Shown here piece by piece: positions 32,187-44,803 of a DNA stretch of 64,000 bases. The stretch's first letter is position 1. Each line of letters begins with the position of its first letter. A model generated the notes under the pieces. That model searched no databases. It saw only the letters and a list, made by a program, of their open reading frames with translations, and was not told the origin of the DNA. Position numbers and translations under genes: made by a program. The stretch spans positions 372,001 to 436,000 of the forward strand of contig NW_026516231.1 in NCBI RefSeq assembly GCF_025602895.1, read 5' to 3'. This DNA is from Polychytrium aggregatum. Taxonomy: Eukaryota > Chytridiomycota > Chytridiomycetes > Polychytriales.

Positions 32187-32513
32187 GTTTGATCGACAGC
32201 GCACCCGAACAGAAACGAGATGTCCTGCCGCTGAGTCGGGGAGTCGCTTTCTCTGGGTCCTGCAGACAGAGGAGGGAGTGCCCATCGAGCCCACGCAGAC
32301 TCACATTCACCAAGCACTTTGAGCAGTCCCATCACCGACACCAACGATGCCCAGGACCCCAGAGCAGCAGCGAGCAACTCGTTCAACCCGACCGTCTTGA
32401 TGTCGAGAAGCCACGGAACTGTTCTGATGGTCGAATACATATTACATTCCAAGATCGTTCCCTCTCAGTGGTTGATCTGGGGCATTAATGGACACGGTCC
32501 CGTTTCATTCAGA
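32187..32513 (-). repeat. 327-bp duplicated element, copy 2, with flanking 7-bp direct repeats
   Basis: Reverse-complement copy of 24744-25070 (326 of 327 bases equal by eye). It is flanked by catgtct at 32178-32184 and again at 32515-32521. The right-hand catgtct touches the CC2D2A stop codon (32522-32524). The direct repeat suggests insertion with a target-site duplication, with two or one bases between it and the matched part. Confidence 0.9.
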
Positions 32514-32521
32514 TCATGTCT

Positions 32522-35500
32522 TTACCGCCGTGTCCTTGTGAGCCCAACCAGGTAGATCCAGATGCTCACAAAGACCCCGTCGTATCCAACGCAGTGCACC
32601 GATACCGAGAACTCGGCCGTCTCGTCAAAGTTCGAGTGGACGTCGGTCGCATAGACGGCCTCGAGAACGGCGTCCATGTCGGTCAGGGTCATATGCAGCG
32701 GAAACCCCACGATCTGGTACACGGCATGAAGGGCGGCAAGCTCCCGCTCGAAATCGGCCTCGGCGGCCATCATATGGCCTTCCAGAAGGCTGTCCTCGAA
32801 TGTCACCAGGATCGACTTGAACACCCGAGCGCAGAGCCTGATCCAGAAGCATGGTGTTAGCGGCCACGAGGAGTCAGAGCCGCGCACTATTGTTGCATGA
32901 ACACCTTTCATGACCACCAGGACCACAGCACAACAGCCACGGTCCATGCCGTGTCGCTCAGGAGAACAAGCACCATGGGCATGGTCAATACCCTCCTAGT
33001 CCACCATGATCCTGCTCCATCACGCTCCATCGTGCTCCATCGTGCTGCATCCCGCTCCAAACCATACCGATTCCATCGGGTCAGTCGGTGCTTTCGCCAC
33101 TCCTCGATCTTCTGAACGACGCATCGCTCGATTTCCTCCTCGAGTATTCTCAGTGTCGTCTTGGAGGATCGCTTGTAGACCAGCTCCTCCTTCTGCGTAT
33201 TCAGGGTGTCCGTCCAACATGCGATCGTAAGAATGCAAGTCCCACCGGTCTTGCCAGTACCCCGTCTGCTAGTTCAAGGATCACTTGCGATGCTGGTCGA
33301 CAGCCCTTGCAGATCGCGGGATGTCCAACACACTCCCCTCCCCGCCGCTCCTTCCCTCTCACCTGGATTGATTCCATGTTGATGGGCGGAAATCCTCGTG
33401 TGAGCAGAGGCCTCCACAAACTCTGGTCTGTGATGTTCCAATTGATGCGCTGCGGATCCTCGTACTCTTGCTCGTTCGCCCAGATCTGTGCCCACAGCGG
33501 TTTGCAACAAGAAGTGTCGAGGGAGAAGGGATCTCTGTGAGTGGCATGCAAGGCGCCTGTGATCGATGAGCAATGGGCGATATCGCCTTGACGGGGTGAC
33601 AAAGTCCTGGTTTAGCATCTCCACTCACATTGTCACTGTTGAAGACACACTTGACGACCACGACAGGGTTGTGTGGATCGATTGGGGCATGCCACTGTCC
33701 AGTTCCAGGATTCACAATCTTGTACGAGACTTCGGCGGCAGACTCCTCCTTGGCTTCCTCCTTGGGTCCCTCTGCGGGCTGCGGGTCACTTGTGGCCTGA
33801 GCGTCCTTGCTATCCTCGCTCACGACCACATCGGCCTTTGCGTCTTTCTCGCCTTTGGGTCGGCCGTTCCAGATGCTCAGGCGCGGCCGTGCTTGCTGGA
33901 GTGATGAATCGCTTCCGGCGCGGCTGCCGCTCGCAGCAACCTTGGGGATCTTCAGCCCCTCGACAATCAGCACGAATGCCACCCGGGTTTCCAGACGGCC
34001 GTCCCCGAGCAAGACAAAGGCATTCTTGCCCAGATGCAACAGATAGTTGCACAGCAGGATGGCATGCTCGATCCCGTCGCCGGCGCCCACGTCCAGCACC
34101 TGGTCGCTTGTCGACCACAGCGAGCAGTCAGCCGCCAGGGCCGTGCGATTGGGGAGGAACGGAATCAAGCTCACGTATCGCGCGGCGTGGGCGACGGTGG
34201 TGCATGAGCCGGGCGGATTCTGCGGGCGGATGAATCGGGTAATGAGCGTGATGTATCCGTTCATGTCGAGACAGGTGGCTTTGACGTTGCGGGCTGGATA
34301 TTTGAGACTGGTCTCCCATTTGCGGAAGGCCCGGAGATGATGCGGCTCTTCCCTAGATTTGAACTGCAAGCACAGGGCAATGGATTGGGCAAGCAGAATG
34401 GAATGTGAGCAAGGCATTCAGCACACACTGCCGAGGGACAGAGTAGAACCTGCGACGACATACAGGGGATCGAAGCAAGACCCTCCATACTCGCACAGAA
34501 TTGCCCATGCAAGCCCCGCCGAGACCACTTACCACAAGATTTAGGGTGCTTGGTTGCATCAGAGGAGGGTCGAGGGTGATGAACAAGTGCAGCGACGCCT
34601 GATTTCCCGAGTCAACATTGATGTACACGGCGTCGTCCACGTTGGTGCCGGCAATCTTGTCGTATCCCAGGAGGATCGGGGGCAGCTGCAGGGCAAAGTA
34701 TCCCTCCATCTGGGTGAGTGAGTGAGTGAGTGAGTGAGTGAGTGAGTGAGTGAGTGAAGGAGTGAGTGAGTGAGTGAGGGAGGGAGGGAGGGAGGGAGGA
34801 AGGGAGGGAGTGGGTGAGTGAGTGAGTGAGTGAATGAGCGGGTGCGAACACAAGGTTCAAGTTCATTCAATCACTGCATCGGACATGAGCAAACTGCACG
34901 GGGAACGGACGATGGCCACAGGGACCACATTCACGAGCTGGAACAAGCGAGTTCCTCCTCTATTCAACCATGACCGGCCCAGTTGTGGTGCAGGTACCTA
35001 CCCGGATTCGCTCGTGGATGGTCGTGAACGGAATCTGGAGGGATCCCAGCCAGTTGCGCTCCTTCCGCTGATGAATGTTTCGATCTCGATCTCGATCATC
35101 CTGGCGTGGCGTGGCATGAAATGGTTTGGAGACAAGGGAGTGAAAGTCCATGTTGATTTGAGTATATGGTTTGCTCCGGCACACTCGAGTAAGATACTGC
35201 CTGCAAAAACAGTAGACATCGATACCTCCAGCAAATCCACAATGTACTCGTCAAAGACGTTGATGAACACGATCGACGTTCCAAGCTCGCTTTCGAGAAG
35301 ACTCTCGGGCCGAAAGTCTCCGTCCGTGGGCTTGACGTTCAACACCAAGGTTTCGTTCCAGTGAGGAAACGGGCCGTCCCCGGTTGAAGTGCGAACCCGT
35401 TCTTGGAGAAACGATATTTCGACGTACGGCCGCACAAACTGAAGTCAAGCAGGAGGAGGGAAGGGAGGGGCGGCAAGTAGATTCAGAGGATGGGTTGCGA

Positions 35501-38500
35501 GATTGCGTGTCAGAGTGACGCAGCGCCGCTGTCGATCGAATGCAATGACACTGATGAAAGCACCCGATCGATTCTAGCAACATATGAACTGGGTACTGAG
35601 CGTCTGGCCACGCCGATATCCATGGCTCCGCACTACGAATCAGGGCACATGCAGTACTCCAAATCCCATCTGCTCGATGACTCTTGGACCTGGCGGTCCT
35701 CCCAATGCCAAGTCAAGGGGGGAATGTGGTGCCGAGAAAGATCATTGAGGCGGTGGATGCTTACCGTGGGCTTGCTGTCGTCCACAGGCGCAGCCGCATC
35801 CACGATGTTTGAGTTTGCGTTTCGGATCGGCAGATTGAAGCCGCGAATGACATGCGCCAAGATCTTGCAGGTCTCAGGCTGACTGACCGCCATCGAGATG
35901 CGATCCAAGCGCTTTGGCTTGAGCGGCCGGAAGGGCTTCAGAAACTGCAGAGTAAAGACTGCCTGTGGATCGGCCTCGGTGAGACGCTCTTCCCGCACAA
36001 AGTCCTCGACGCGCTTGGGTCGGTTGACTCGGGCGTTGTGGAAGAGCTGGTGGGCCCGGATACGCTTCATGAACTTGGACCGAAACTGCGGTCTGATGAG
36101 CTCGCCTTGAGAGTTGAACTCGCCGCGCTTGGTGTTCTCGGTTTGTTCGTCCTCCACCTTGTGGATGGAGAGAATCCGGGTGAGTTCAGCCAATTCAGCA
36201 GCCACCAACAAATGATGCCCCAATTCCACAGGATACATCGACACCGTCCGTGTTGCAGCAGTAATAGCACTAGTAGCACTAGTAGCAGCAGTATCAGTAG
36301 CAGCAACACACCAGACTGCGGAAGCTATCGACCACATTCTCGTAGTTTGACGGCTCGATTTGCTCGTCGTAGAGTGGAACAGGTCCGTGGAACGTGATCT
36401 TCTTGTCGAACCGTTTCGTGAGCAGCTCGAGTCGGTTGCTTACAGGCCTGCCATTGTATTCGAGCTATACGGCATGGTCACACATCGGGGTTAACATAGA
36501 AGCAGTTGCAAGGCACAAGCATGTGGGCAGCGTGGCGCACGGTATCGGCGTCTCGGTTTGCCAGCGAGGTCGCAAACCGCATCAAGCCATGACGAACGGT
36601 GCGAAACGGTGCTCGAACGGACTTGAATTGATCTTCAAAAGCAGCGCACATGACTGCCGCCCTTATTGGGGCCTCGATACTTACCCCAACACCGAATGCG
36701 GCATCCGCAAACATGCGCGGGATGCGGAAGCGCATGAACCGCTTGCTGGACCAATATTCGTGAAAAGTCTGCCCTCCCAGCTCCGTGCCGCTCGTTGATG
36801 CAGTCAAGAGCTGCTTGAGCTGGAGAATATGGCTATTTCGTGGGTCGTTCGGATCCATGGACAGGTCCGATATCCATTTCTGTGGCAAGGGTGCTGAGAC
36901 GTGAGGGGAGCTGCACAGACAACCCATGACAGGCATGCAATTGCGAGTCACTAGCGCCTTACCATGATGCTTCTGACATTGATCGTGCCATGGATACCGC
37001 CCTTCGAGAGTGGATCAACGGTGAGCGCCTTGCTGAGATCCTCGCCTTTCCTGAACAAGCACCAGATCCCAACCTGTATGAGTCTCAGCGATCGAACCAA
37101 GCACCTCGCGCAGCAGAAGCACCAAGATGCACTCGCGCCGTATCCATCTTCATTGACTCACAGCTTCACAGTGGGCCCAAGGCTGTTGCCCTTCTCGTCA
37201 AACCCCCAGGCCACACTCATCCGGATGGTGCCGGAGATATGTCCTTGCTCAAAGAGCTGGCCTTCGTCCAGCGTCATGAGATTCCGCGAGCGGATCATCG
37301 AAGTGCCAGTGAATTGGAGTTGCTGTGGCTCCCGATCCAGTGCGCTTGCGTTTTCGGCTGGCTCTGGGATAGGAACGAAAACCTCGCCGAGTAGCCTGTC
37401 CCCCATCACACCCTTCCGTGTGGTAGTGTCAGTTGGCGGCGTCAGCGACAGGCATCGATTTAGGCGGCCCTTTCCGTAACTAAAGCGTCTCAAGAAACGC
37501 GATCCCAGCTTAGAAAGATCGAATAAAGCGACCCTCCCCTCGCACACGAATGATGCGGCTGCAGCGTACCATTTCATAGAGCTGCACAGAGATCTTCTCG
37601 GGCACTTCGTTGACTTGCACGGCAAAGGATGCTTCCTTGAACTGACTCGACCACGCCTTGTGGTTCTTGGACTCGTCTTCGAGGCCCAGAAAGGGAACCT
37701 TGAACGTCGTGGGGTTGATAAACTGGGGCTTGGTGCGAGTCACTTCCTTGTCGTTGTACCGAATGCAGGCGTACACATGGCTACTCTCGACCTCTCGCCG
37801 GCGGAGTTGCTCGTCCTGGTACCAGGGGGAGGGAGGTGGATTAGAGCAGCGAAGCAGCAGCGCTGCTGCCGCTCGTCTCAATCTCACCTTTGGACAACTT
37901 GAGGGTTCGCTCACGGGCTCGGTGTGCATTGCCATGATGACCAGCGAAGGAGCGCCGATGGGCCGGTGGCTGCTTTTCAGGCGCTGTCGGGGAATGCGAG
38001 GTTATGATCACCGCAAGTTACAGCAGCCTTGGCCAGTATATTTGAGCCAACTGCTCTGGATATACCCCAGTCTCTGCGATCAGCAGTCACGGTCACAGTC
38101 ACAGTCACAGTCACAGTCACAGTCACAGTCACAGTCACAGTCACAGTCACAGTCACAGTCACAGTCACAGTCACAGCCGATGGATGGGTCAGGCGAGGTT
38201 ACCTGTTTGATCCTTTCCTTCTCATCCTTCAGCTCAAACTTGGGCAGTGGAGGGATGCCGCTGAGTATGTCTTCGGACCGCAAATCTTCACGGCCGTGCC
38301 TGAAGGGCGACTTTTTGATCCGTGCCTTGCCTTCGTCCTTGCCGATGTCGCTCTCGATGCTGTTTCCGATTTTGCGCGACTTGCTACTCAGCTGCGTGGT
38401 TGAGTCCCAGTTCAGCACATCAGTCTCCTGGATTGATTCGCGGACCACTGGTGCCCTCCCTTCCCACACACGCTGAGCAGCTTGCTGGCCGATCGGGATA

Positions 38501-41500
38501 CCACCGCACATCGCACTGCCATAGTCAGTGCGAGCCTGTTCGTTGTCGCGGAGCCACATGAACCCACCCTCGATGCTGACTGGTTGCTCTTGGATCTGGA
38601 CTTTTTGCGAGACTTTTTGTGCTGCTCTCGCGGTTTGGACACTTGTTCGACAGAGGTGGCAATGTCTTCGTCGGACACCCGACGGCGCGACGACCGCGAG
38701 TACCGCGATAGAGAGCGACTGCGAATCTCTCGGCGCTTCTCTCGGCGCTCTTGATGTTCTTCGTTGTCATCGTCGTCGTCGATCGGATTCTCGGCCCCGT
38801 CCCCTTCTTGGTCTCGGGAACCATTGTCGCTGTCGCTGCTTGGGGACTCGGGTTCGGTTTCATGGACAGAAGGGTGTCGCTCTGCCCTGCGCGTCTCCTC
38901 ATCAGCAACCAGGCGCTTGTGCCTCCACTTCTTGATCTTGTATTCCTCTGCAAGCTCATAGAGCTCATCTTCGATCTCGCGCTTCCAACCAGCCTTGTCC
39001 TGCCCAAACACAGTGAATGAGCAGTGGTCGATCGATGCCCCATGCCAATCGATCGGACCTACCTCTTCGGGGCTCCGCGGCTTGCATTTAACGCTGACTT
39101 TGAGGCTGCTTGTCGTGAATCCGCTCTGACCTCGGATATGTTTCATTTGCTCCCATTTCTGAAGGATCTTGAACTCGAGCAGCCGGTCGGTCTGTGCCTC
39201 TGTATCCTAGACACAGCATCGTGGGTGGAAAGTTGTGTGTTCAAAGATGTGAGTCGCAGCCCGCTCCCAAAACGCCAACTCGCACCTGGTACTTTGCTCG
39301 ACGAACACACTGCCTTTGATGGGGTCTTGGGAGACCTACCCGCAACAGACGTGTGGCTCGGATGTTCTCGAGCAGCTTCAGGTACGCATTCTCCTGTCGC
39401 TCGTGTTTTTCACGCATGGCACGGATTTCATAGCTGTGCAGTTTTTGTCGGCTTTGCGGCTGTCCTTCAGCTTTGGACTGCCCGGATAGCTCTCCGATCG
39501 GATCCTCGGAGAACTCAAAGTATGGGTGTTCCCGCATCTGCTCCCTCAGCGACTGAAGGCAAGCCTGTCAGCTTAATGACTCAGCCCTTCCGCTGCATCG
39601 CATCCTTTCACCATCGACAGCAGCGAGCCGAGTTCCCTTTAGACCAACCTCGAGCTTGCGTGTCAAGAATGTGACAATGCCGTTTCTCTTGCGCGATCTG
39701 AGCAATCGGACCCAGCTCTCGATCTCGATGGCCAAGCGCATCTCCTCCGTCATGAGCGGGTGCTCATTCAGGCTGATGTCGACCAAATCGATGATCATAA
39801 CGTACGAGCCGGTTGGGTTGTCCAGCACGGGCTTGAACGACATGGATCGCACTGCACTGCGTCGCTCGATGTGCGTGGCGTCGATCGCCTTGATCTGCGG
39901 GGCACTGCCTGGTTCACAAAACTCGAGTTCTTCGAAGAAATCGCCGTACTTGCGTGTGACTGGGGTGAACGGCACATCGCGGACATATCGGCGCGGACGA
40001 TCGACTCGCCAAGGTATGGGCTGGAAGCAGAGTTTTTGGTCTGGCCCAAACCACTTGCTTCCGCTGTGCATCGACAGTCGGTGAGTGTCTGCTCATGCAT
40101 GACTTTTGTGTGGCTTCGAGGAGCGCTGTCAGGTCGCTCTGTCTGAGCGGTTTGCACACGAAATCGCTCTACTCAACTAGTTGGGCTCGGTCATGCGTAA
40201 ACGAAACTCAAGCTTTCGTAGGTTGCGTGGCGGAAAGTAAGGCGTCTCTGGCACAAAGAAGCCCTCTTCTTCGATGAAGTAGATGGACTGCGATAGCACG
40301 GACGTGAGCTTTCCAGTTCATGGAGAGTGGGGGAGCACACCAGGCATCCTGCTAAAGTACCGAGTGCGGCAGACGACCATGCAAAACGATGCAAGTCACT
40401 CAGAGCAGCACCAACTCACCTCTTGCAAACTCATCCAAGATTCTGTTGTTGGAGTAGTAAAAGTTTCCGGATCAACCAGTAGCTGTTTTTCCTGTCATGG
40501 TTTGATGCAGATATAGTGCTGTACCGAGTCCGGATGGTGTCTCATGCATATGCAAACACCCGCGGCCACTCATCCGCTTGCGATACAGCGCCCGACACTG
40601 CGAGACCTACCGATTCAGCAATCTTGGTCCAGCACGGCACCCACTTCTCGAGCGAAACATATGTTGATATCTGGCGCTTTTGGGCAGCCAGCTGAAGCGC
40701 ATTGACTTCGTATTCGTCCTCTGATGCCGTAGATACACAACACATATGAGCGACATTGCCGTGACGGCATGAACATGGACATGCCAGCAATGGAATCAAT
40801 GAGGCCAGCATGTCCACGAAGTGCTCAGTAGGGCGTTGTCAGGAGGCAAGCTATGAGGCGTTAGTCGAGGGATCAAACTGACCATAGCTGGGCGGCTCTG
40901 GCGGCACCGATGGCCTGTCCGAGTCCTTCCTCTTGAAGAGCGACCGCTTTCTTGCCTTGGAAGAACTAGGACGACCTTCAGACAGGCGCTCCTTGACACT
41001 TCCTCCATCTGCTCCGGCTTCTCGAATGTCCTCGCTTTCTTTGGGCACGATGTTGTCAGGCACTGCATCGCTACCGGTCTTGTCCTTCTGCTCGGTTTTG
41101 TCCTGCCGTCCAAGGATATCAGTAAAGTGGCATGCACAGCACAAACCTGCACCGACTCGGTTTACGAGTCTCTCCAAAGTGTCCGGGTGGCTATTACACG
41201 GACCGCCACTCGGCCGTACCTTGGTCGATCTTCTCGAGAGTCGCCGTGTGTATCCGCTGCTGGTTTCTGCCGGTGGCTTGGGTTGCTCATTGTCACTCTG
41301 TCCAGCAGGATCAGCAGGCAGTCGGCTCTTTCTGCGTGATCGAGATGCACCTCTCGCAGGCTCACCGCCTTCGATGTTGGTGTCGTTGCGGATGTGCTCT
41401 TCCTGCGAGGCATGTGCGCTGCTCTGCTCTCAGTAAAACCAGACGCATCCGCAGAATCAGCACCGTCAGTAAGTGCGGACCAGACAGGTGGTCAAAGTGA

Positions 41501-42185
41501 CTCCCTTCCCACAAGCATGTCTTGTCCAGTGCGCCTCAAGAAAGTACTTACACTCTCGGGGATGCGGGAGCGCCGTCTCGTATATGCTCCTGCATCACGC
41601 ATCGACTGCCGCCGGTATCGCGGGGAGCCGAGCGATCCCGCCAATGCGTTGACGATCGGTGGGGTGGGATCGGCCGAGCGGTGCTGCAATAGCTGGAAAC
41701 GAAAGAGAGATGCCATAAATGCTCGAGATTGGTCGAGCCTCCATGAACGGCATGAGCCGAATTGAGACCTACCTCTGCGAGCATCGGTGACGATGCAAGT
41801 GTGCCATTCGAGCTGGGCTCCGCCTGGATTGCAAGCAGCGATGGCGGTATCGGATGAGCTCGTAGTCGGACTGAGCGCAGATGGATGATGCAAAAGTCAT
41901 ACGGCCTACCGCATTCGCGATCGCATTCCGGGCATCTCCGGTGACGGAAAAGTTGAGTGGAGACTCTGGATTCTTCCTTCGGCTGTAAACGCGAAGCTTG
42001 GCTCGCTCAAGCGCGGCCAAGTGGCCAGTGTTGCTGGGTTGGCGAGGGCAGATAAAGGGAGTGCATAATCGACAGTTCACAATGAGCCCGGCGCCGTGGA
42101 AGTGCGATGCTGGCGTCGGCCATGCTGTGCACGGGCCGGACCGAATCGTCAGAATCACTTACGGCTCGGTCTCACGGGTACTCAT
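32522..42185 (-). CDS. CC2D2A: CC2D2A, coiled-coil and C2 domain protein of the ciliary transition zone
   Basis: Transition-zone (MKS module) scaffold that gates proteins into the cilium or flagellum. Very long minus-strand gene with about 20 exons. From the 3' end, phase-consistent exons are 32522-32837, 33068-33192, 33363-33485, 33629-34363, 34533-34709, 35002-35100, 35226-35438, 35765-36157 and 36312-36464. Landmarks: C2 domain with [15 protein letters not shown] and [38 protein letters not shown]; the transglutaminase-like region [47 protein letters not shown] and [44 protein letters not shown]; and the tail SIWIYLVGL. Farther 5' are [14 protein letters not shown] (about 37.3 kb), a long acidic/Arg-Ser stretch (38.6-39 kb) and a conserved block at 39.6-40 kb. 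The proposed start is a 23-nt exon at 42163-42185 (MSTRETE). Middle exon limits (36.5-42.1 kb) are only partly resolved. The first part of the transglutaminase-like exon is followed by a Lys/Glu-rich insert absent from the animal protein. Confidence 0.9.
34714..34838. repeat. Tetranucleotide microsatellite (tgag)n / (ggga)n in a CC2D2A intron
   Basis: About 125 bp of tgag and ggga units in the intron 34710-35001. On the coding strand it forms a (ctca)n pyrimidine-rich tract that runs directly into the acceptor before [11 protein letters not shown]. Confidence 0.93.
38085..38176. repeat. Hexanucleotide microsatellite (cagtca)n in CC2D2A
   Basis: About 15 units of cagtca, nearly perfect. It lies in the intron that follows the exon ending in [10 protein letters not shown]. 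Confidence 0.93.
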
Positions 42186-42709
42186 GGCGGCGGATGCGAG
42201 ATGTGTGCTCGATTGCTGCGACCGATTGAGTTGAATTGGGGCAACAGCAACCCTGCAGTCCGGCGAGACAGCGGCGGTGGTTGTTGGATGGAGCAATCAT
42301 GTCCTGAAAGGGCGCCAAAGCCGCTGCACTTGCGCGGGCACTCGACTCTTTCGACAACCCTCTCTCCTGTACTCTGATATGGGCCGAACGCACTTTCATC
42401 GACTTCTCGCCCATGCCTGTGTCCATGTCTGTGTCCATGCCATGGTCGGCGTCGATGCGAAAGTACTCCTCGCTTGGATTTGATGGATCATGGCGGATGG
42501 CCGGCCTTGCGCAGCACCCAGATCCACCACCACAAACCAGGCACCAACCCGCACCATCCCAGCCCGCATCTCGATCTTCATCGGCCCTTGACTGCCCCTT
42601 CCTCCCTCTTTCTCTCGATCGCTCAGGGAACAGACATACCGCCGACTCTCTCCGATAGACCCCGTTACCGCCGCCGATCTCCGGTCCGCATATCCACGCA
42701 GCTTGCATC
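42186..42709. promoter_or_regulatory. Shared divergent promoter of CC2D2A and TTI1
   Basis: The two start codons are 524 bp apart, head-to-head. Overlapping frames in this interval show no domain. No TATA element noticed. Confidence 0.55.
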
Positions 42710-44772
42710 ATGGCCCTCACAACCGGCGCGATGGCCAGCATCTCGCTGGAGGACAAGCGCAACGCTTACTTCTTGATGGTAGCGTTCGAGAGCTGCTTCT
42801 CATGTCGATGCCTCGCTTGCGTGTGCCTGTTTCGATTCGAACGGCTCAGTTTCGCTGTATTGCAACTCTCTTGGCTGACGATATCGTCAATGAGCGCCAT
42901 CACTCAACCTCTCTCCCCCTCCCACCAGTTGCGATCGCCCACAACAGCCCTGTTCAACCCCGACAGCTGGGCATACAATAAGCGAGACGACAAAAATCCA
43001 GCCTCGGAGGTCCGATCGTGCGTATCCATTATCCTGGACTCCAATCCCGAGGACGGGCCGGCGATCTTGGCCGCATTCGTGGATTATCTTGTCCTGGGGC
43101 TCCTGCGGCCGCTCCATAGCCAGCTCACGTCTCCAACGATGATCGAATGTGTGCTCGAGACACTTGCCGCCATCCTCAGCAAAGTGCCCCCGGGCTGCAT
43201 CAGCCCGCTTGCTTTCCATGAAGCTCTCCTGGCTATTCCCAAAACGCTGGGTCGCCGGCTTCAACGGCCCCCGGTGCCATCGCCATCGCCATCAGCACCG
43301 ACATCGGCACCGACAGAACAGGCATCGGTCCTGCGAGATTTTTCGTCGATGCTGTCGGAGGAGGCTGTGTTGGCCGGAGTTCGATGTCTCGAAGATCTGA
43401 TGCGGATCGCCGAGCGGCCCCATGACGATCTCGGCCTCTCGATCGCACCCGCCGAGGCCTCCAAGGAACTCGGAAAGATCTCGTTCCAAGAGCCCCTGGC
43501 CTTTGTGATATTCTGGCTGCTCGACATCCTGGACCGACAGAAGCGACTCGAGCTTCACACGGCCGCGTGCGCAACGCTGACGGCTCTCTTTCGCAGAGTC
43601 GAGAAGGTCGACTTGCTGGTCAACGTACTGCCGGGTGTCTGCTCGTCCTTGAGCAAGGTCGTGTGCAAGGCCGAGTCCTCGAACAGTCGACTGCTGATGG
43701 CATGTCTCGACACCCTGGGGGATCTCATCTGCCACGCGCTCTCAGACGAACAAAATAGCGAATTCATCGTGCGGGCCCCTGCAACCTGGGCTGATCTGAA
43801 GGATCCCAGCGTCAGCTCGAATGTCGATGGTGTCGGCGTGGAGGCTGATCTCGGCAGCCCGTCGACGGCTGTTGTTCGAAGCGATATCTCTCGAATCGGC
43901 GACGGCGATCAGGGCAGCGACTCTGCAACTTCCAAGCCAAGCAGGACGCCCCGGCTCAAGCGCTCGGCCCAATGGCTGAATCAAGTCGACGAACGCCTCT
44001 CTGGTCTGTTCAAGGCGGTCAGCCAGAGACGGAACCATCCCCAGTGGAAAGTGCGCGATTGCTTTGCTCAGCAATACGGGCAGATGGCGGTGGCATGCTG
44101 TCAGTCGCTGCCTGCGACTGTCTCTGTCCTGATCGAGACGCTTGTCTTTTATGTCGGCGATCCATACCCGCAAGTCCGTCAGCAGTGTCAGCGCCATCTC
44201 CACGAGCTTTCGCTGCGGTCTTGGTACGAAAAGTCCTTCCTGGATCTGCTTCGAGCCAGCCTGCATCACCGGCTCCAAGGCCTGGCCCAGACACTGACCA
44301 GGAAGACCGAGAGCGAGGAACAGAAGCTCGATGCTCTCCGGATCGTCAACGGGTACATGATCCTGCTCAAAGACGCCTCCTCGGTGGTTCTCAGCACTAG
44401 CCTGGGCCAAATCTCGCCGGGGCTCATGGAACTGGCCGTCATGGATGTGTCGGACGTGCGCATTGTCGAAGATCGAACGGCCTTTGGTCAGTACGATGCC
44501 TTTGTGCAGCCATCCACCGACGACGGCGTTGCCACCATCCATCCAACTGAACCAACTGGATCGACTGGATCGACTGAGCATCCAAAGCGAGACACCAATC
44601 GCAAGTCGATACCGTCCAAGCATCCGGAGCAGTTCCCTCGGCGCAAGTTTGCGCACTTTCACGACGAGCGCATCTATCGCGAGCTCACACTCACCTGTCG
44701 CCTCATGGCACGCTATGGCAATCCCCTACAGTTGTTTGATCACTTTTGCTCATACTTGCGCGAAAGCAGTAA

Positions 44773-44803
<31 letters not shown>

